DNA from: Aquabacterium sp029268225 | GTDB lineage: Bacteria; Pseudomonadota; Gammaproteobacteria; Burkholderiales; Burkholderiaceae_C | Reading direction: 5' to 3' | Assembly (NCBI RefSeq): GCF_037482285.1 | Contig: NZ_JBBEYB010000015.1 | Location: forward strand, 14,099 to 78,098 | DNA: 64,000 bases | In this document: piece by piece, positions 45,805 through 52,771 of the stretch | Position numbering within the stretch: the stretch's first letter is position 1 | How the letters are laid out: each line of letters starts with the position of its first letter | Notes under the pieces: generated by a model | What the model was told of the DNA's origin: nothing | What the model saw: only the letters and a program-made list of their open reading frames with translations | Database searches by the model: none | Translations under genes and position numbers: made by a program

Positions 45805-46068
45805 ATGAAAAAGCACGCCATTGCGGCGGGCCTGGGTGCGCCTGTGCGCCTACGATCTGCTGACCTGTCACATCCTGATGCTGGCGCTGCCAGCGTGACC
45901 CAAAACGAAGCCGCCGGGCACCACATCGGCACCACGGCGGCTATCGGGACTCAGCACCCCGATTTTGCCAGCCTGGAGCAATCAGCGCCAGCGTTCACAC
46001 ATCGGCTCAAGGCCAAGCTGATTCACTGCGCTGCATGGCTGGCGCTGGTGTTCAAGGGGGTGGCATGA
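45805..46068 (+). CDS. Hypothetical element protein, 87 residues
   Basis: An 87-residue ORF with a strong GGAGG ribosome site 8 nt before the ATG. The first 50 residues are Ala/Gly/His-rich (EAAGHHIGTTAAIGTQH), and a hydrophobic segment near the C-terminus (IHCAAWLALVFKG) could touch the membrane. Its stop overlaps the next ATG by 4 nt. Family and function are not recognised. Confidence 0.6.
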   Translation: MKKHAIAAGLGAPVRLRSADLSHPDAGAASVTQNEAAGHHIGTTAAIGTQHPDFASLEQSAPAFTHRLKAKLIHCAAWLALVFKGVA

Positions 46069-46259
46069 GCACCCCCACCGACAAAGAGTTTGCGACGGTG
46101 CGGGCCGCGTTCGCACTGAAAGGGCACAAGCTGTTCCGAAGCGAGGTCACACCAGACGGCGCGCATGACTTCATCGTGATCTGCTGGAGCTGGACACGCT
46201 ACTGCAAGGACTGGCGCGAAGTGCTGGCGCTGCTGAACAAGATCGGGGGCCGGGCATGA
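46065..46259 (+). CDS. Small element protein upstream of the primase
   Basis: A 64-residue ORF, FATVRAAFALKGHKLFRSEV then DFIVICWSWTRYCKDWREVL. Small proteins of this look (FATL-A-AL-GH-L pattern, aromatic middle) are, from memory, often found before DUF3987 primases in proteobacterial elements. It overlaps both neighbours by 4 nt (ATGA), so translation is coupled to the primase. Function unknown. Confidence 0.65.
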   Translation: MSTPTDKEFATVRAAFALKGHKLFRSEVTPDGAHDFIVICWSWTRYCKDWREVLALLNKIGGRA

Positions 46260-48679
46260 GCGACCCTATCGACCAATTCAAGGACGCGATTGCAGCGGCT
46301 GGCCTGATCCCGCCTGACGTGATCCATGCAGACGGCAAGCTGCACCGATTCAGCGCCAGCGGCAAACGTGGCGACGATACCGGCTGGTGTGTCCTGCACC
46401 TGGACGGCGTGCCCGCTGGGGTGTTTGGTTGCTGGCGTTTGGGCATCACTGAGACATGGTGCGGCAAGCCTGACGCCGAGTTGACCCAGGCCGAACGCGA
46501 AGCCCACCGGCAGCGCATCAAGGCCATGCAGGCGCAGCGCGAAGCCGACCAAGCCGAACGGCATCAAGCGGCAGCGACCGAAGCGGCGAAACGCTGGCAG
46601 GAGGCGAAGCCCTGCACCCAGCACCCCTACCTGACCACCAAGGGCGTGCAAGCGCATGGCGTGCGGATTGACGCGGCGGGCGGGCTGATCGTGCCCATGC
46701 GCGACACAGCGGGCACCCTGCACAGCTTGCAGACGATCACGTCAGACGGTGAGAAGCGGTTTCTGTCCGGCGGCAGGGTGAAGGGTTGCTATCTCGCCAT
46801 CGGCAAACCCAAGGGCGGCAGGCTGATCGTGTGCGAGGGGTACGCGACCGGCGCAAGCATTCATGAAGCGACCGGCGAAGCGGTGGCCGTGGCCTTCAAC
46901 GCGGGCAACCTGGGATCGGTGGCACTGGCGCTGCGCACCAAGTATCCGACTCTGAAGATCACGGTGGCCGCTGATGACGACTACCTGACCGAAGGCAACC
47001 CCGGCATGACGAAGGCCACGGCAACGGCGCAAGCTGTGGGCGGCTGTGTGGCCGTGCCTGACTTCGGAGCTACCCGACCAGACCGGGCGACTGACTTCAA
47101 CGACCTGCACCAAGTGGCGGGCCTGGACGCGGTGCGGCGTTGCATCGAGGCGGCGCATTCAGCGCCAGCGACGGGCAGCGGATGGCCTGAGCCTATGCCC
47201 TTGCCTGACGCCTTGCCACCTGTGCAAGCCTTCGATGCTGACCTGATGCCCGAGGCTTTGCGGGCCTGGGTGATGGACATTGCCCACCGGATGCAGTGCC
47301 CCCCTGACTTCCCGGCGGTGGCCGCGCTGGTGGCGGCATCAAGCCTGATCGGTGCGCGTGCCGTGGTGCAACCCAAAGCCCGCGACGATTGGCAGGTAGT
47401 CCCGAACCTGTGGGGCATGACCGTGGGCAGACCGGGCGTGAAGAAAAGCCCGGCCCTGTCCGAAGCCCTGCGACCGCTCAACCGATTGCAGCAAGCCGAG
47501 TTTGACCAATGGCAGGTGGCGCATGAAGCCTGGGCGCTGGATTGCAAGGTGGCCGAACTGGCAGGGATCGACAACGAGAAGAAAGCCAAGGGACTTGCAG
47601 CAAAAGACCCGGCGGCAGCGCGTGCCCTGCTGACACCTGCTGACACACCAGACGAACCCATTGCGCGGCGCTTCACCGTCAACGACGCCACGGTGGAGAA
47701 GTTGGGCGAACTGATGCAGCAAAACCCCTGGGGCACCCTGTCATATCGGGATGAGCTGTATGGGCTGCTGACCGGCCTGGACAAGCAAGGGCAAGAGGGA
47801 TCACGCGCTTTCTACCTTCAAGCCTATGACGGCAATCAGGGGTACACCTTCGACCGCATCGGGCGCGGGACGGTACACATCCCCCGTGTGTGTCTGGCAA
47901 TGATCGGCGGCATTCAACCTGGACGCATTCAGGAGTACGTGCGCGGTGCGGTGGCGGGCGGCAGTGCTGACGATGGCCTGTTGCAGCGGTTTGGCCTGAC
48001 GGTGTGGCCTGACACCGATGGCGAGTTTGTCCACGTTGACCAATGGCCCGACACGCCAGCCAAGCAAGCCGCCTGGGCAGTGTTTGAGCGTTTGGCCGCA
48101 CTGGAGCCAGCCAGCGAAACAGAGCCGCATGTCTGGCGCTTTGATGCTGCTGCGCAAGCCTTGTTTGTGGAATGGCTGGTGCCCTTTGAAACCGAGATTC
48201 GGGGCGAAGACCTGCACCCGGCAATGGTGTCCCACCTGTCCAAGTACCGCAAGCTGATCCCGGCGCTGGCGCTGGTGTTCGCACTGATCGACACACCAGA
48301 CAGCGGGTTTGTGATCGGTGAGAACGAACTGATCCGGGCGCTGGCCTGGGGCGACTACCTGCGCACCCATGCCGAACGGCTTTACGCGGCAGCGGTGATT
48401 CCCGAGACAGCGGCGGCGGCATCGCTGCTGGCAAAGATCAAGGCGGGCAAGCTGACCGACCGTGACGGCGTGCTGATGGAAGCATTCACCCCCCGCGTGG
48501 TGGCGCAGAAGGGATGGGCCGGACTGGCGACACCGGACGCGGTGCGCAAAGCTGCTGATGTGTTGACCGACTTTGATTGGCTCAAGCTGGACGCGGGGCA
48601 GATGAGTGCTGCGGCAGGACGACCAAGCGACCGCTACGCCATCAACCCGGCGGCACTGACCGGGAGGGCGACGGCATGA
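46256..48679 (+). CDS. TOPRIM/DUF3987 primase-helicase-like replication protein
   Basis: An 807-residue protein. The N-terminal region (about 1-150) carries a GWCVLHLDGVPAGVFGCW segment, followed by a TOPRIM-like domain (about 185-290) with CEGYATGASIHEATG and the acidic AADDDY motif. The DUF3987 part (about 310-790) contains a P-loop-like GRPGVKKSPA (about 391-400) and LSYRDELYGLLTG. Such proteins prime and unwind DNA for autonomous replication of satellites, plasmids and prophages. It overlaps its neighbours by 4 nt on both sides. The element's own origin is expected nearby, most likely in 49279-49836. Confidence 0.85.
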   Translation: MSDPIDQFKDAIAAAGLIPPDVIHADGKLHRFSASGKRGDDTGWCVLHLDGVPAGVFGCWRLGITETWCGKPDAELTQAEREAHRQRIKAMQAQREADQAERHQAAATEAAKRWQEAKPCTQHPYLTTKGVQAHGVRIDAAGGLIVPMRDTAGTLHSLQTITSDGEKRFLSGGRVKGCYLAIGKPKGGRLIVCEGYATGASIHEATGEAVAVAFNAGNLGSVALALRTKYPTLKITVAADDDYLTEGNPGMTKATATAQAVGGCVAVPDFGATRPDRATDFNDLHQVAGLDAVRRCIEAAHSAPATGSGWPEPMPLPDALPPVQAFDADLMPEALRAWVMDIAHRMQCPPDFPAVAALVAASSLIGARAVVQPKARDDWQVVPNLWGMTVGRPGVKKSPALSEALRPLNRLQQAEFDQWQVAHEAWALDCKVAELAGIDNEKKAKGLAAKDPAAARALLTPADTPDEPIARRFTVNDATVEKLGELMQQNPWGTLSYRDELYGLLTGLDKQGQEGSRAFYLQAYDGNQGYTFDRIGRGTVHIPRVCLAMIGGIQPGRIQEYVRGAVAGGSADDGLLQRFGLTVWPDTDGEFVHVDQWPDTPAKQAAWAVFERLAALEPASETEPHVWRFDAAAQALFVEWLVPFETEIRGEDLHPAMVSHLSKYRKLIPALALVFALIDTPDSGFVIGENELIRALAWGDYLRTHAERLYAAAVIPETAAAASLLAKIKAGKLTDRDGVLMEAFTPRVVAQKGWAGLATPDAVRKAADVLTDFDWLKLDAGQMSAAAGRPSDRYAINPAALTGRATA

Positions 48680-49278
48680 CATGGCTGGCACGACTGAAGA
48701 AAACAGCGATGCCCCCTGAACCCGACCCTACAAAACCTACGAAACCCCTTTTTGTAGGTTTTGTAGGTACCCCGGCGGGGCTTTCTCAAAAATCAGGGGG
48801 CGATGCGACAGCGGCAAACGATCCGTCCCAGGCTCAAGACTTCGACCGTGAAGCGTTCGAGGAACGGGCCGCGATCATCGAGTTTGACGGGGGGCTGTCA
48901 CGCATCGAGGCCGAACGGCTGGCGCTGTCCACCAGTAAAACAAACCTGAAAAAACCTGAAGCCATCGACCCCGACCGGCATTCATGGCCGCACACCACGG
49001 CGATGAACACAGCCGAGATTGACACCCTCAACGCGAGGGTTCAACTGTTCACCCGGCATGGCCTGGATCAGACCGAGGCTGAAGGGGTGGCCGATGGGCT
49101 GGCGATCCGTGACCGTGACAGCGACGACCGGCGGCTGTGCCTGGAATGCCTGCACCTGAGAAACGGCGGCAGATCGTGGGCCTGCAACAGATGGCAGGCC
49201 GCTGGCCTAGCTGGCGCTGGCATCGCTGCTGACATGGTGATGCTGCTTCAACGGTGTGACGGGTTCAAGCCCACCTGA
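48676..49278 (+). CDS. Element protein with FVGFVG motif and Cys-rich C-terminus
   Basis: A 200-residue protein, translationally coupled to the primase (ATGA). Residues 18-31 come from a near-perfect DNA hairpin and read PTKPTKPLFVGFVGTP. Then follow DREAFEERAAIIEFDGG and a C-terminal zinc-like segment CLECLHLRNGGRSWACNRWQ, in parts CLEC and ACNRW, ending MVMLLQRCDGF. From memory, this FVGFVG peptide plus the CLEC...LLQRC tail recurs in accessory proteins of beta- and gammaproteobacterial elements. Function is unknown; the Cys set suggests metal or nucleic-acid binding. Confidence 0.78.
   Translation: MTWLARLKKTAMPPEPDPTKPTKPLFVGFVGTPAGLSQKSGGDATAANDPSQAQDFDREAFEERAAIIEFDGGLSRIEAERLALSTSKTNLKKPEAIDPDRHSWPHTTAMNTAEIDTLNARVQLFTRHGLDQTEAEGVADGLAIRDRDSDDRRLCLECLHLRNGGRSWACNRWQAAGLAGAGIAADMVMLLQRCDGFKPT
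48727..48767 (+). repeat. 18-bp-stem inverted repeat inside the coding sequence
   Basis: The arms CCTACAAAACCTAC (48727-48740) and GTAGGTTTTGTAGG (48754-48767) are perfect. They extend inward by one G-T and three A-T pairs, leaving a 5-nt loop. The repeat encodes the KPTKPLFVGFVG part of the protein, so both the hairpin and the peptide appear to be kept. Confidence 0.9.
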
Positions 49279-49836
49279 GCGCACAAAAGGTACTCCCGAG
49301 GGATAGCCCACCACGGGGTCGTGGAGCCGCCGGGATCGGCAGTTTTTCGACCCCTATGGGTACGTGTTTATTACTTCCCCTCAAGACCCCACCCAGGCGA
49401 CGGCAGCGGTAGTTCTCGGAACAGTACGCGCCTGCGCGCGCGTGCGACCCCCTCGGACATGATCCAACTCGGGATCATCCTGAACGTTCCGCGCGCGCGC
49501 GAGGCGACCGCCAAAAACAAAGGCCAGAAAAGGCCGGTGCGCCTTCCCGGCGTGCGCGATGCTCCCGAAAGCTCGGGAGTGTGAACACCTGTGAATCAGC
49601 GTGAACACCTGAGCCGGGCCAACGATCCCTGACGGACATGCACCGGGGGCGGCTCTGAAGTCGTCAACCCTCGAGACAAGGAAACCGCGCTACCCCGCAC
49701 GCGGAGAAAAAATCCCCCCTGGGCGATCAATCAGCAAATCAAATTGAGGCGGCACCGGGCCGGGGCGGCTACAGCATGACGCCCTGATGCGACACGGAAA
49801 AAGCCGACGCGACACGACCATCCCCAGGGAGCACTA
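49279..49836. other. Structured non-coding tail of the element
   Basis: No convincing gene is seen in this 560 bp. It holds several inverted repeats: GGGGTCG/CGACCCC (49315-49321, 49348-49354), ATGATCC/GGATCAT (49459-49478) and CTCCCGA/TCGGGAG (49562-49579). There are two alternating C-G tracts (49433-49446, 49490-49501) and iteron-like repeats at 49581-49610. A replication origin, packaging site or non-coding RNA is possible; none is proven. Confidence 0.5.
49581..49610 (+). repeat. Iteron-like 10-bp repeats
   Basis: Three tandem 10-mers: GTGAACACCT, GTGAATCAGC, GTGAACACCT. The outer two are identical and the middle one shares GTGAA. They follow a small perfect hairpin and precede an A/T-containing stretch, a layout compatible with a Rep-binding origin. 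Confidence 0.45.
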
Positions 49837-49854
49837 TCCGTACAAAGTCCGTAC
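49837..49854 (+). repeat. Right integrase arm-type site candidates
   Basis: TCCGTAC at 49837-49843 and 49848-49854, 11 bp apart, matching the left pair at 43744-43761. Confidence 0.6.
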
Positions 49855-49861
49855 AGGAAAG

Positions 49862-49891
49862 AAAAAAGCACCTAGCCGCGAAGCTAAGTGC
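49862..49891 (-). terminator. Element-supplied terminator for tRNA-Arg
   Basis: Arms GCACCTAGC (49868-49876) and GCTAAGTGC (49883-49891) around a 6-nt loop, one G-T pair, followed on the minus strand by six T residues (49862-49867). It begins 10 nt past the tRNA 3' end and lies inside the element. Confidence 0.85.
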
Positions 49892-49901
49892 CTGATCTAT
49901 A

Positions 49902-49977
49902 TGGCGCGCCCGGCTGGGATCGAACCAGCAACCCCTGCCTTCGGAGGGCAGTACTCTATCCATTGAGCTACGGGCGC
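49902..49977 (-). tRNA. tRNA-Arg (anticodon CCG)
   Basis: A 76-nt cloverleaf on the minus strand, encoded CCA included. The acceptor stem is GCGCCCG with CGGGCGC, the D arm is GCTC..GAGT, the anticodon stem-loop is CTGCC-CTCCGAA-GGCAG, and the T arm is GCTGG-TTCGATC-CCAGC. The anticodon CCG reads CGG codons. Its 3' 48 nt are the attR half of the element's target site, duplicated at 43599-43646; integration kept the gene intact. It faces away from the cytochrome c gene. Confidence 0.97.
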
Positions 49978-50014
49978 AGCAGTGCGGATTCTAGCAGGGG
50001 TCTGCGGGCATGCG

Positions 50015-50044
50015 TTTCATAGAAGCCGGTGCTCGACCTATAAT
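50015..50044 (+). promoter_or_regulatory. Candidate promoter of the cytochrome c gene
   Basis: TTTCAT (50015-50020), 18 nt, TATAAT (50039-50044), a perfect -10. The leader to the ATG at 50115 would be about 65 nt. Confidence 0.5.
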
Positions 50045-50114
50045 GTCCCTTTCAGATGACCGGTCTTGCCGGTCGGATGCCGTCACCCACCAACCAGCGC
50101 CTCCTGAACACCCC

Positions 50115-50648
50115 ATGAGCCAAGCGCCCCAAACCCAAGAGTCCGGTCATCAAGGCCCGATCAGCACCCCCCAGCAACTGATGGTTGCCGTGGCGGCCGC
50201 TTTCATCATCCCGGTGGCCATCATCGTGCTGCTGGTCATGTATGTCTCGTCGCACAGCCAGAAGGCTGCCGGCTCCGACGCTTTGAGCGCCCAGGCCACC
50301 GCCGACCGCATCATGCCCGTGGGCACCGTGCAGATCAAACTGGCTTCGGCCAACGCCGGCCCACGCTCGGGTGAAGAAGCCTACAAGGCGCAGTGCGCGG
50401 CCTGCCACGACGCTGGCATGCTGGGCGCGCCCAAGTTTGGTGATGCCGGCGCCTGGGGCAGTCGCATCGGTCAAGGCCTGACCACCCTGGCCACCCACGC
50501 CATCAAGGGTTTCAACGCCATGCCCGCACAAGGCGGCGGCGACATGAGCGACCTCGAAATCACACGTGCCGCCGCCTTCATGGCCAACGCCGGCGGTGCC
50601 AAGTTCGAAGAGCCTGCAGCGCCTGCTGCCGCGGCCTCTGCCCCCTGA
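50115..50648 (+). CDS. Membrane-anchored c5-type cytochrome c
   Basis: A 177-residue cytochrome. One N-terminal helix (about 22-44, LMVAVAAAFIIPVAIIVLLVMY) anchors a periplasmic haem domain. The haem motif is CAACH (about residues 96-100) and the axial Met is probably in FNAMPAQGG. It ends in an Ala/Pro-rich tail. It belongs to the c5/class I group common beside respiratory genes, but no oxidase gene is near. The ATG at 50115 is preferred over an in-frame ATG at 50010, which would put the promoter inside the gene. Confidence 0.9.
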   Translation: MSQAPQTQESGHQGPISTPQQLMVAVAAAFIIPVAIIVLLVMYVSSHSQKAAGSDALSAQATADRIMPVGTVQIKLASANAGPRSGEEAYKAQCAACHDAGMLGAPKFGDAGAWGSRIGQGLTTLATHAIKGFNAMPAQGGGDMSDLEITRAAAFMANAGGAKFEEPAAPAAAASAP

Positions 50649-50666
50649 GCGTCCACGCTCCAGAGA

Positions 50667-50693
50667 AAGCCGGCTCTTGGAGCCGGCTTTTTT
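50667..50693. terminator. Rho-independent terminator of the cytochrome c gene
   Basis: AAGCCGGCT (50667-50675) pairs with AGCCGGCTT (50681-50689) and a T run follows. It sits between convergent genes. Confidence 0.88.
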
Positions 50694-50726
50694 CATGGTG
50701 CGTTCTCAAACGCACCCGCCAGTCCA

Positions 50727-51284
50727 TCAAACAGGCGCAGGCTCGCGCACAAAGCCAAACCGGGCCGGCATCTCGGCGAACGCGATCTCCTGCGGCTCAC
50801 CCCAGACGCCCTCCGCCACGGCATCGGCCGCCGTGGCCATGTCCATGGAACGCACCACGCCCAGCCCGGCCTCGGTCAGCAGGTACAGGCGGCCGTGCTC
50901 GTCCAACCAGCACGATTGCACTGCGCCCACGTCCTGGCCGGTGTGAGCCTGCACTTCAAAGCCATTGCCGTGCGGGTCGGGCTCACTGTCTGACAAACGC
51001 CGCACGCCCAGCACCAAGGGGGCCAGCTCCAGCTGCAGGTACACGCGCTGCGGGCCGTTCTGGAAGAACCAGGCCCCGCGCTCGTCGGCCAGATAGTTGC
51101 GGTGAATGAAGGCCTTGAACTTCTCGTGCTCGATCAGGCTGCCCTTGATCTGCGGAAAGGGTCCGGCCGCCTGGGTGGGCGCGTCGCGCAGATACCAGTC
51201 GCCGCGGGCATCCAGCGCCAGCCAGCCGTAGCAGTTCGGCACATTGGGCCACTTGAGCATGGCGGCTTTGACGATCTCGTCCAT
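50727..51284 (-). CDS. Conserved betaproteobacterial protein of unknown function
   Basis: A 185-residue soluble protein starting MDEIVKAAMLKWPNVPNCYGWL, with LDARGDWYLRD, AWFFQNGPQRVYLQLE and LYLLTEAGLGVVRS. This composition and the Trp-rich N-terminus match a conserved betaproteobacterial DUF family (I think the DUF2946/DUF2944 group, but I am not certain of the number). GAGGA lies seven nt before the ATG at 51284. It follows the YheT hydrolase gene by 8 nt and is probably cotranscribed. Confidence 0.7.
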   Translation of the reverse strand: MDEIVKAAMLKWPNVPNCYGWLALDARGDWYLRDAPTQAAGPFPQIKGSLIEHEKFKAFIHRNYLADERGAWFFQNGPQRVYLQLELAPLVLGVRRLSDSEPDPHGNGFEVQAHTGQDVGAVQSCWLDEHGRLYLLTEAGLGVVRSMDMATAADAVAEGVWGEPQEIAFAEMPARFGFVREPAPV

Positions 51285-51292
51285 GACAGTCC

Positions 51293-52297
51293 TCACAAAT
51301 GTTGGGCCAGCCAGCGGCCCACAGCCCGCGGTAGGTCGGCCACATGGCCCGGGAAGCGGCCTTGCGGAAAGCCCACATGCCCGCCTTCGGCCGGCTGCCA
51401 TAGCGTCACGGCCGGCCCCACCTCGTCCGTACGGGGCAAGCTCTCGGCCGGCACGAAAGGGTCATTGCGGGCGTTGAGCACCAGGGCCGGCACATGGCGC
51501 ATCGCACGCAGGCCCGGCTTGGCCGAGGCACGCCGCCAGTAGTCCTCGGTGCTGGCAAAGCCGTGCACCGGGGCCGTGTAGGCATTGTCGTACTCATACA
51601 GATCCCGCGCCGCCAGCAGGGCATCGAGCTTCACCACGCCCGGGTGCGCCCGCGCCTTCAGCAAGGCCTTGGGCTTGAGCGTGCGCATGAACATGCGGGT
51701 GTAGACATGGCGGTTGAAGCCCTGCCCCAGCGCCTGACCGGCTGCCGTCAGGTCCACGGGCGACGAGATCGCCACCACGGCCTTCACCAAGGTCTCGGCC
51801 TGACTGCCCGCCTCTTGCGCCCAGCGCAGCAGGGCGTTGCCCCCCAAGGAAACGCCCACGGCCAACATGGGCCCGGTGTGACGCAAGGCCAGGCGGCGCA
51901 AGATCCAGTCCAGCTCCTCATGGTCGCCCGAGTGGTAGGCCCGCAGCGTGCGGTTCATTTCACCGGAGCAACCCCGAAAATGCGGCACCACATAGTCCCA
52001 GCCCTGGGCCTGTGCCCAGTGGGCAAAGGCACGGGCGTAATGACTTTGCGACGAGCCCTCCAGACCGTGGAACAGCACCAGCAAGGGCCGCCGCACGGGC
52101 GCGCCGGCGGGCGCTGCCAGCCCGTCCACATCGATGAAGTCCCCGTCGGGCGTGTCCCAGCGCTCGCGCTGGTAGCGCACCGCCTCGGCCACCTGATCGG
52201 CACGCGGGTGGCTGTAGAGCGCCGGCCAGATGGTCTGGACATTGCCACCCAACGCCCCAGCGCCCTTCAGCCAGCGTGGTGCCTGGTAGTGCAGCAT
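51293..52297 (-). CDS. YheT-family alpha/beta hydrolase
   Basis: A 334-residue hydrolase. The oxyanion region is LFHGLEGSSQSHYARAFA and the nucleophile elbow GVSLGGN (Ser in the centre); the catalytic Asp is probably in NARNDPFVP and His in EGGHVGF. This composition marks the YheT/AB-hydrolase 'embryogenesis' family, whose physiological substrate is unknown; esterase activity is the usual guess. The ATG at 52297 (MLHYQAPRWLKGAG) is chosen since upstream residues are not protein-like. Confidence 0.9.
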   Translation of the reverse strand: MLHYQAPRWLKGAGALGGNVQTIWPALYSHPRADQVAEAVRYQRERWDTPDGDFIDVDGLAAPAGAPVRRPLLVLFHGLEGSSQSHYARAFAHWAQAQGWDYVVPHFRGCSGEMNRTLRAYHSGDHEELDWILRRLALRHTGPMLAVGVSLGGNALLRWAQEAGSQAETLVKAVVAISSPVDLTAAGQALGQGFNRHVYTRMFMRTLKPKALLKARAHPGVVKLDALLAARDLYEYDNAYTAPVHGFASTEDYWRRASAKPGLRAMRHVPALVLNARNDPFVPAESLPRTDEVGPAVTLWQPAEGGHVGFPQGRFPGHVADLPRAVGRWLAQHL

Positions 52298-52304
52298 GAC
52301 CGAC

Positions 52305-52760
52305 TCAGTGCAGGATCGAGCGCGGCTCGGAGATGTCCGGCAGGTCCTGCGGCATGCCAGCGCTCGCGTGGTGAGCCACCATGCGCCAGCCCTGCGGCGT
52401 GCGCAGGTAGACATTGGTGGCAATCACAAACGCGGTCTGCAGGCCTTCGGACGTCACAGCCTGCACCTTCTCGGTCACATGGTGCACGGCGCACACGGCC
52501 GTCTCCATGCGGCGCACGTGCTCGATGGTGATGTGCACCGGCCCGGTCGCCAGCGTGGCCGCAAAGGCCGCCCGCACCGCCACCGTGCCCACCGTGCGCG
52601 GACCGCCGGGCGACACACAGGCAATCTCTTCGTCGTCGGCCCAGCAGGCCATCACCTTGTCCACGTCACCGTGGCGCATGGCGTCGTAGAACGAGGCCTC
52701 GGTCTCGTCGGCCGTGGTCATCAGAGCCTGGGCCGCCTTGATGGCGCGCGGGTCTTTCAT
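52305..52760 (-). CDS. SnoaL/NTF2-like fold protein
   Basis: A 151-residue protein with an NTF2-like cone fold, judged from EASFYDAMRHGDVDKVMACWADDEEIACVSPGG (in parts: FYDAMRHGDVDKVMACW; DEEIACVSPGG), HITIEHVRRMETAVCAVHHVTE and TPQGWRMVAHHAS. Many such proteins are small-ligand enzymes or dimerisation folds; no activity can be given. The ATG at 52760 has AAGGA upstream. It lies 8 nt upstream of yheT and 12 nt after purU in a minus-strand run. Confidence 0.8.
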   Translation of the reverse strand: MKDPRAIKAAQALMTTADETEASFYDAMRHGDVDKVMACWADDEEIACVSPGGPRTVGTVAVRAAFAATLATGPVHITIEHVRRMETAVCAVHHVTEKVQAVTSEGLQTAFVIATNVYLRTPQGWRMVAHHASAGMPQDLPDISEPRSILH

Positions 52761-52771
52761 GGCAAGCGTCC

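Larger units (their letters stand above)
43599..49949. mobile_element. 6.35-kb integrative element in tRNA-Arg(CCG), satellite-like
   Basis: The element is bounded by 48-bp perfect direct repeats (43599-43646 and 49902-49949) that duplicate the 3' part of tRNA-Arg(CCG). It contains a tyrosine integrase next to the left end, a degenerate gene, an AlpA-like regulator, two small ORFs, a TOPRIM/DUF3987 replication protein, a gene with an internal hairpin, and a structured non-coding tail. Gene order integrase-alpA-primase resembles phage-inducible chromosomal islands and other minimal integrative elements. No capsid, terminase, conjugation or clear cargo genes are recognised. The intact tRNA is rebuilt at the right end. 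Whether it is mobile now is unknown. Confidence 0.88.

Noticed and set aside
49321..49584. GTG-initiated 87-codon ORF in the element's tail
   Set aside because: Arg/Pro-rich, no ribosome site, crosses several inverted repeats and C-G tracts; treated as non-coding.
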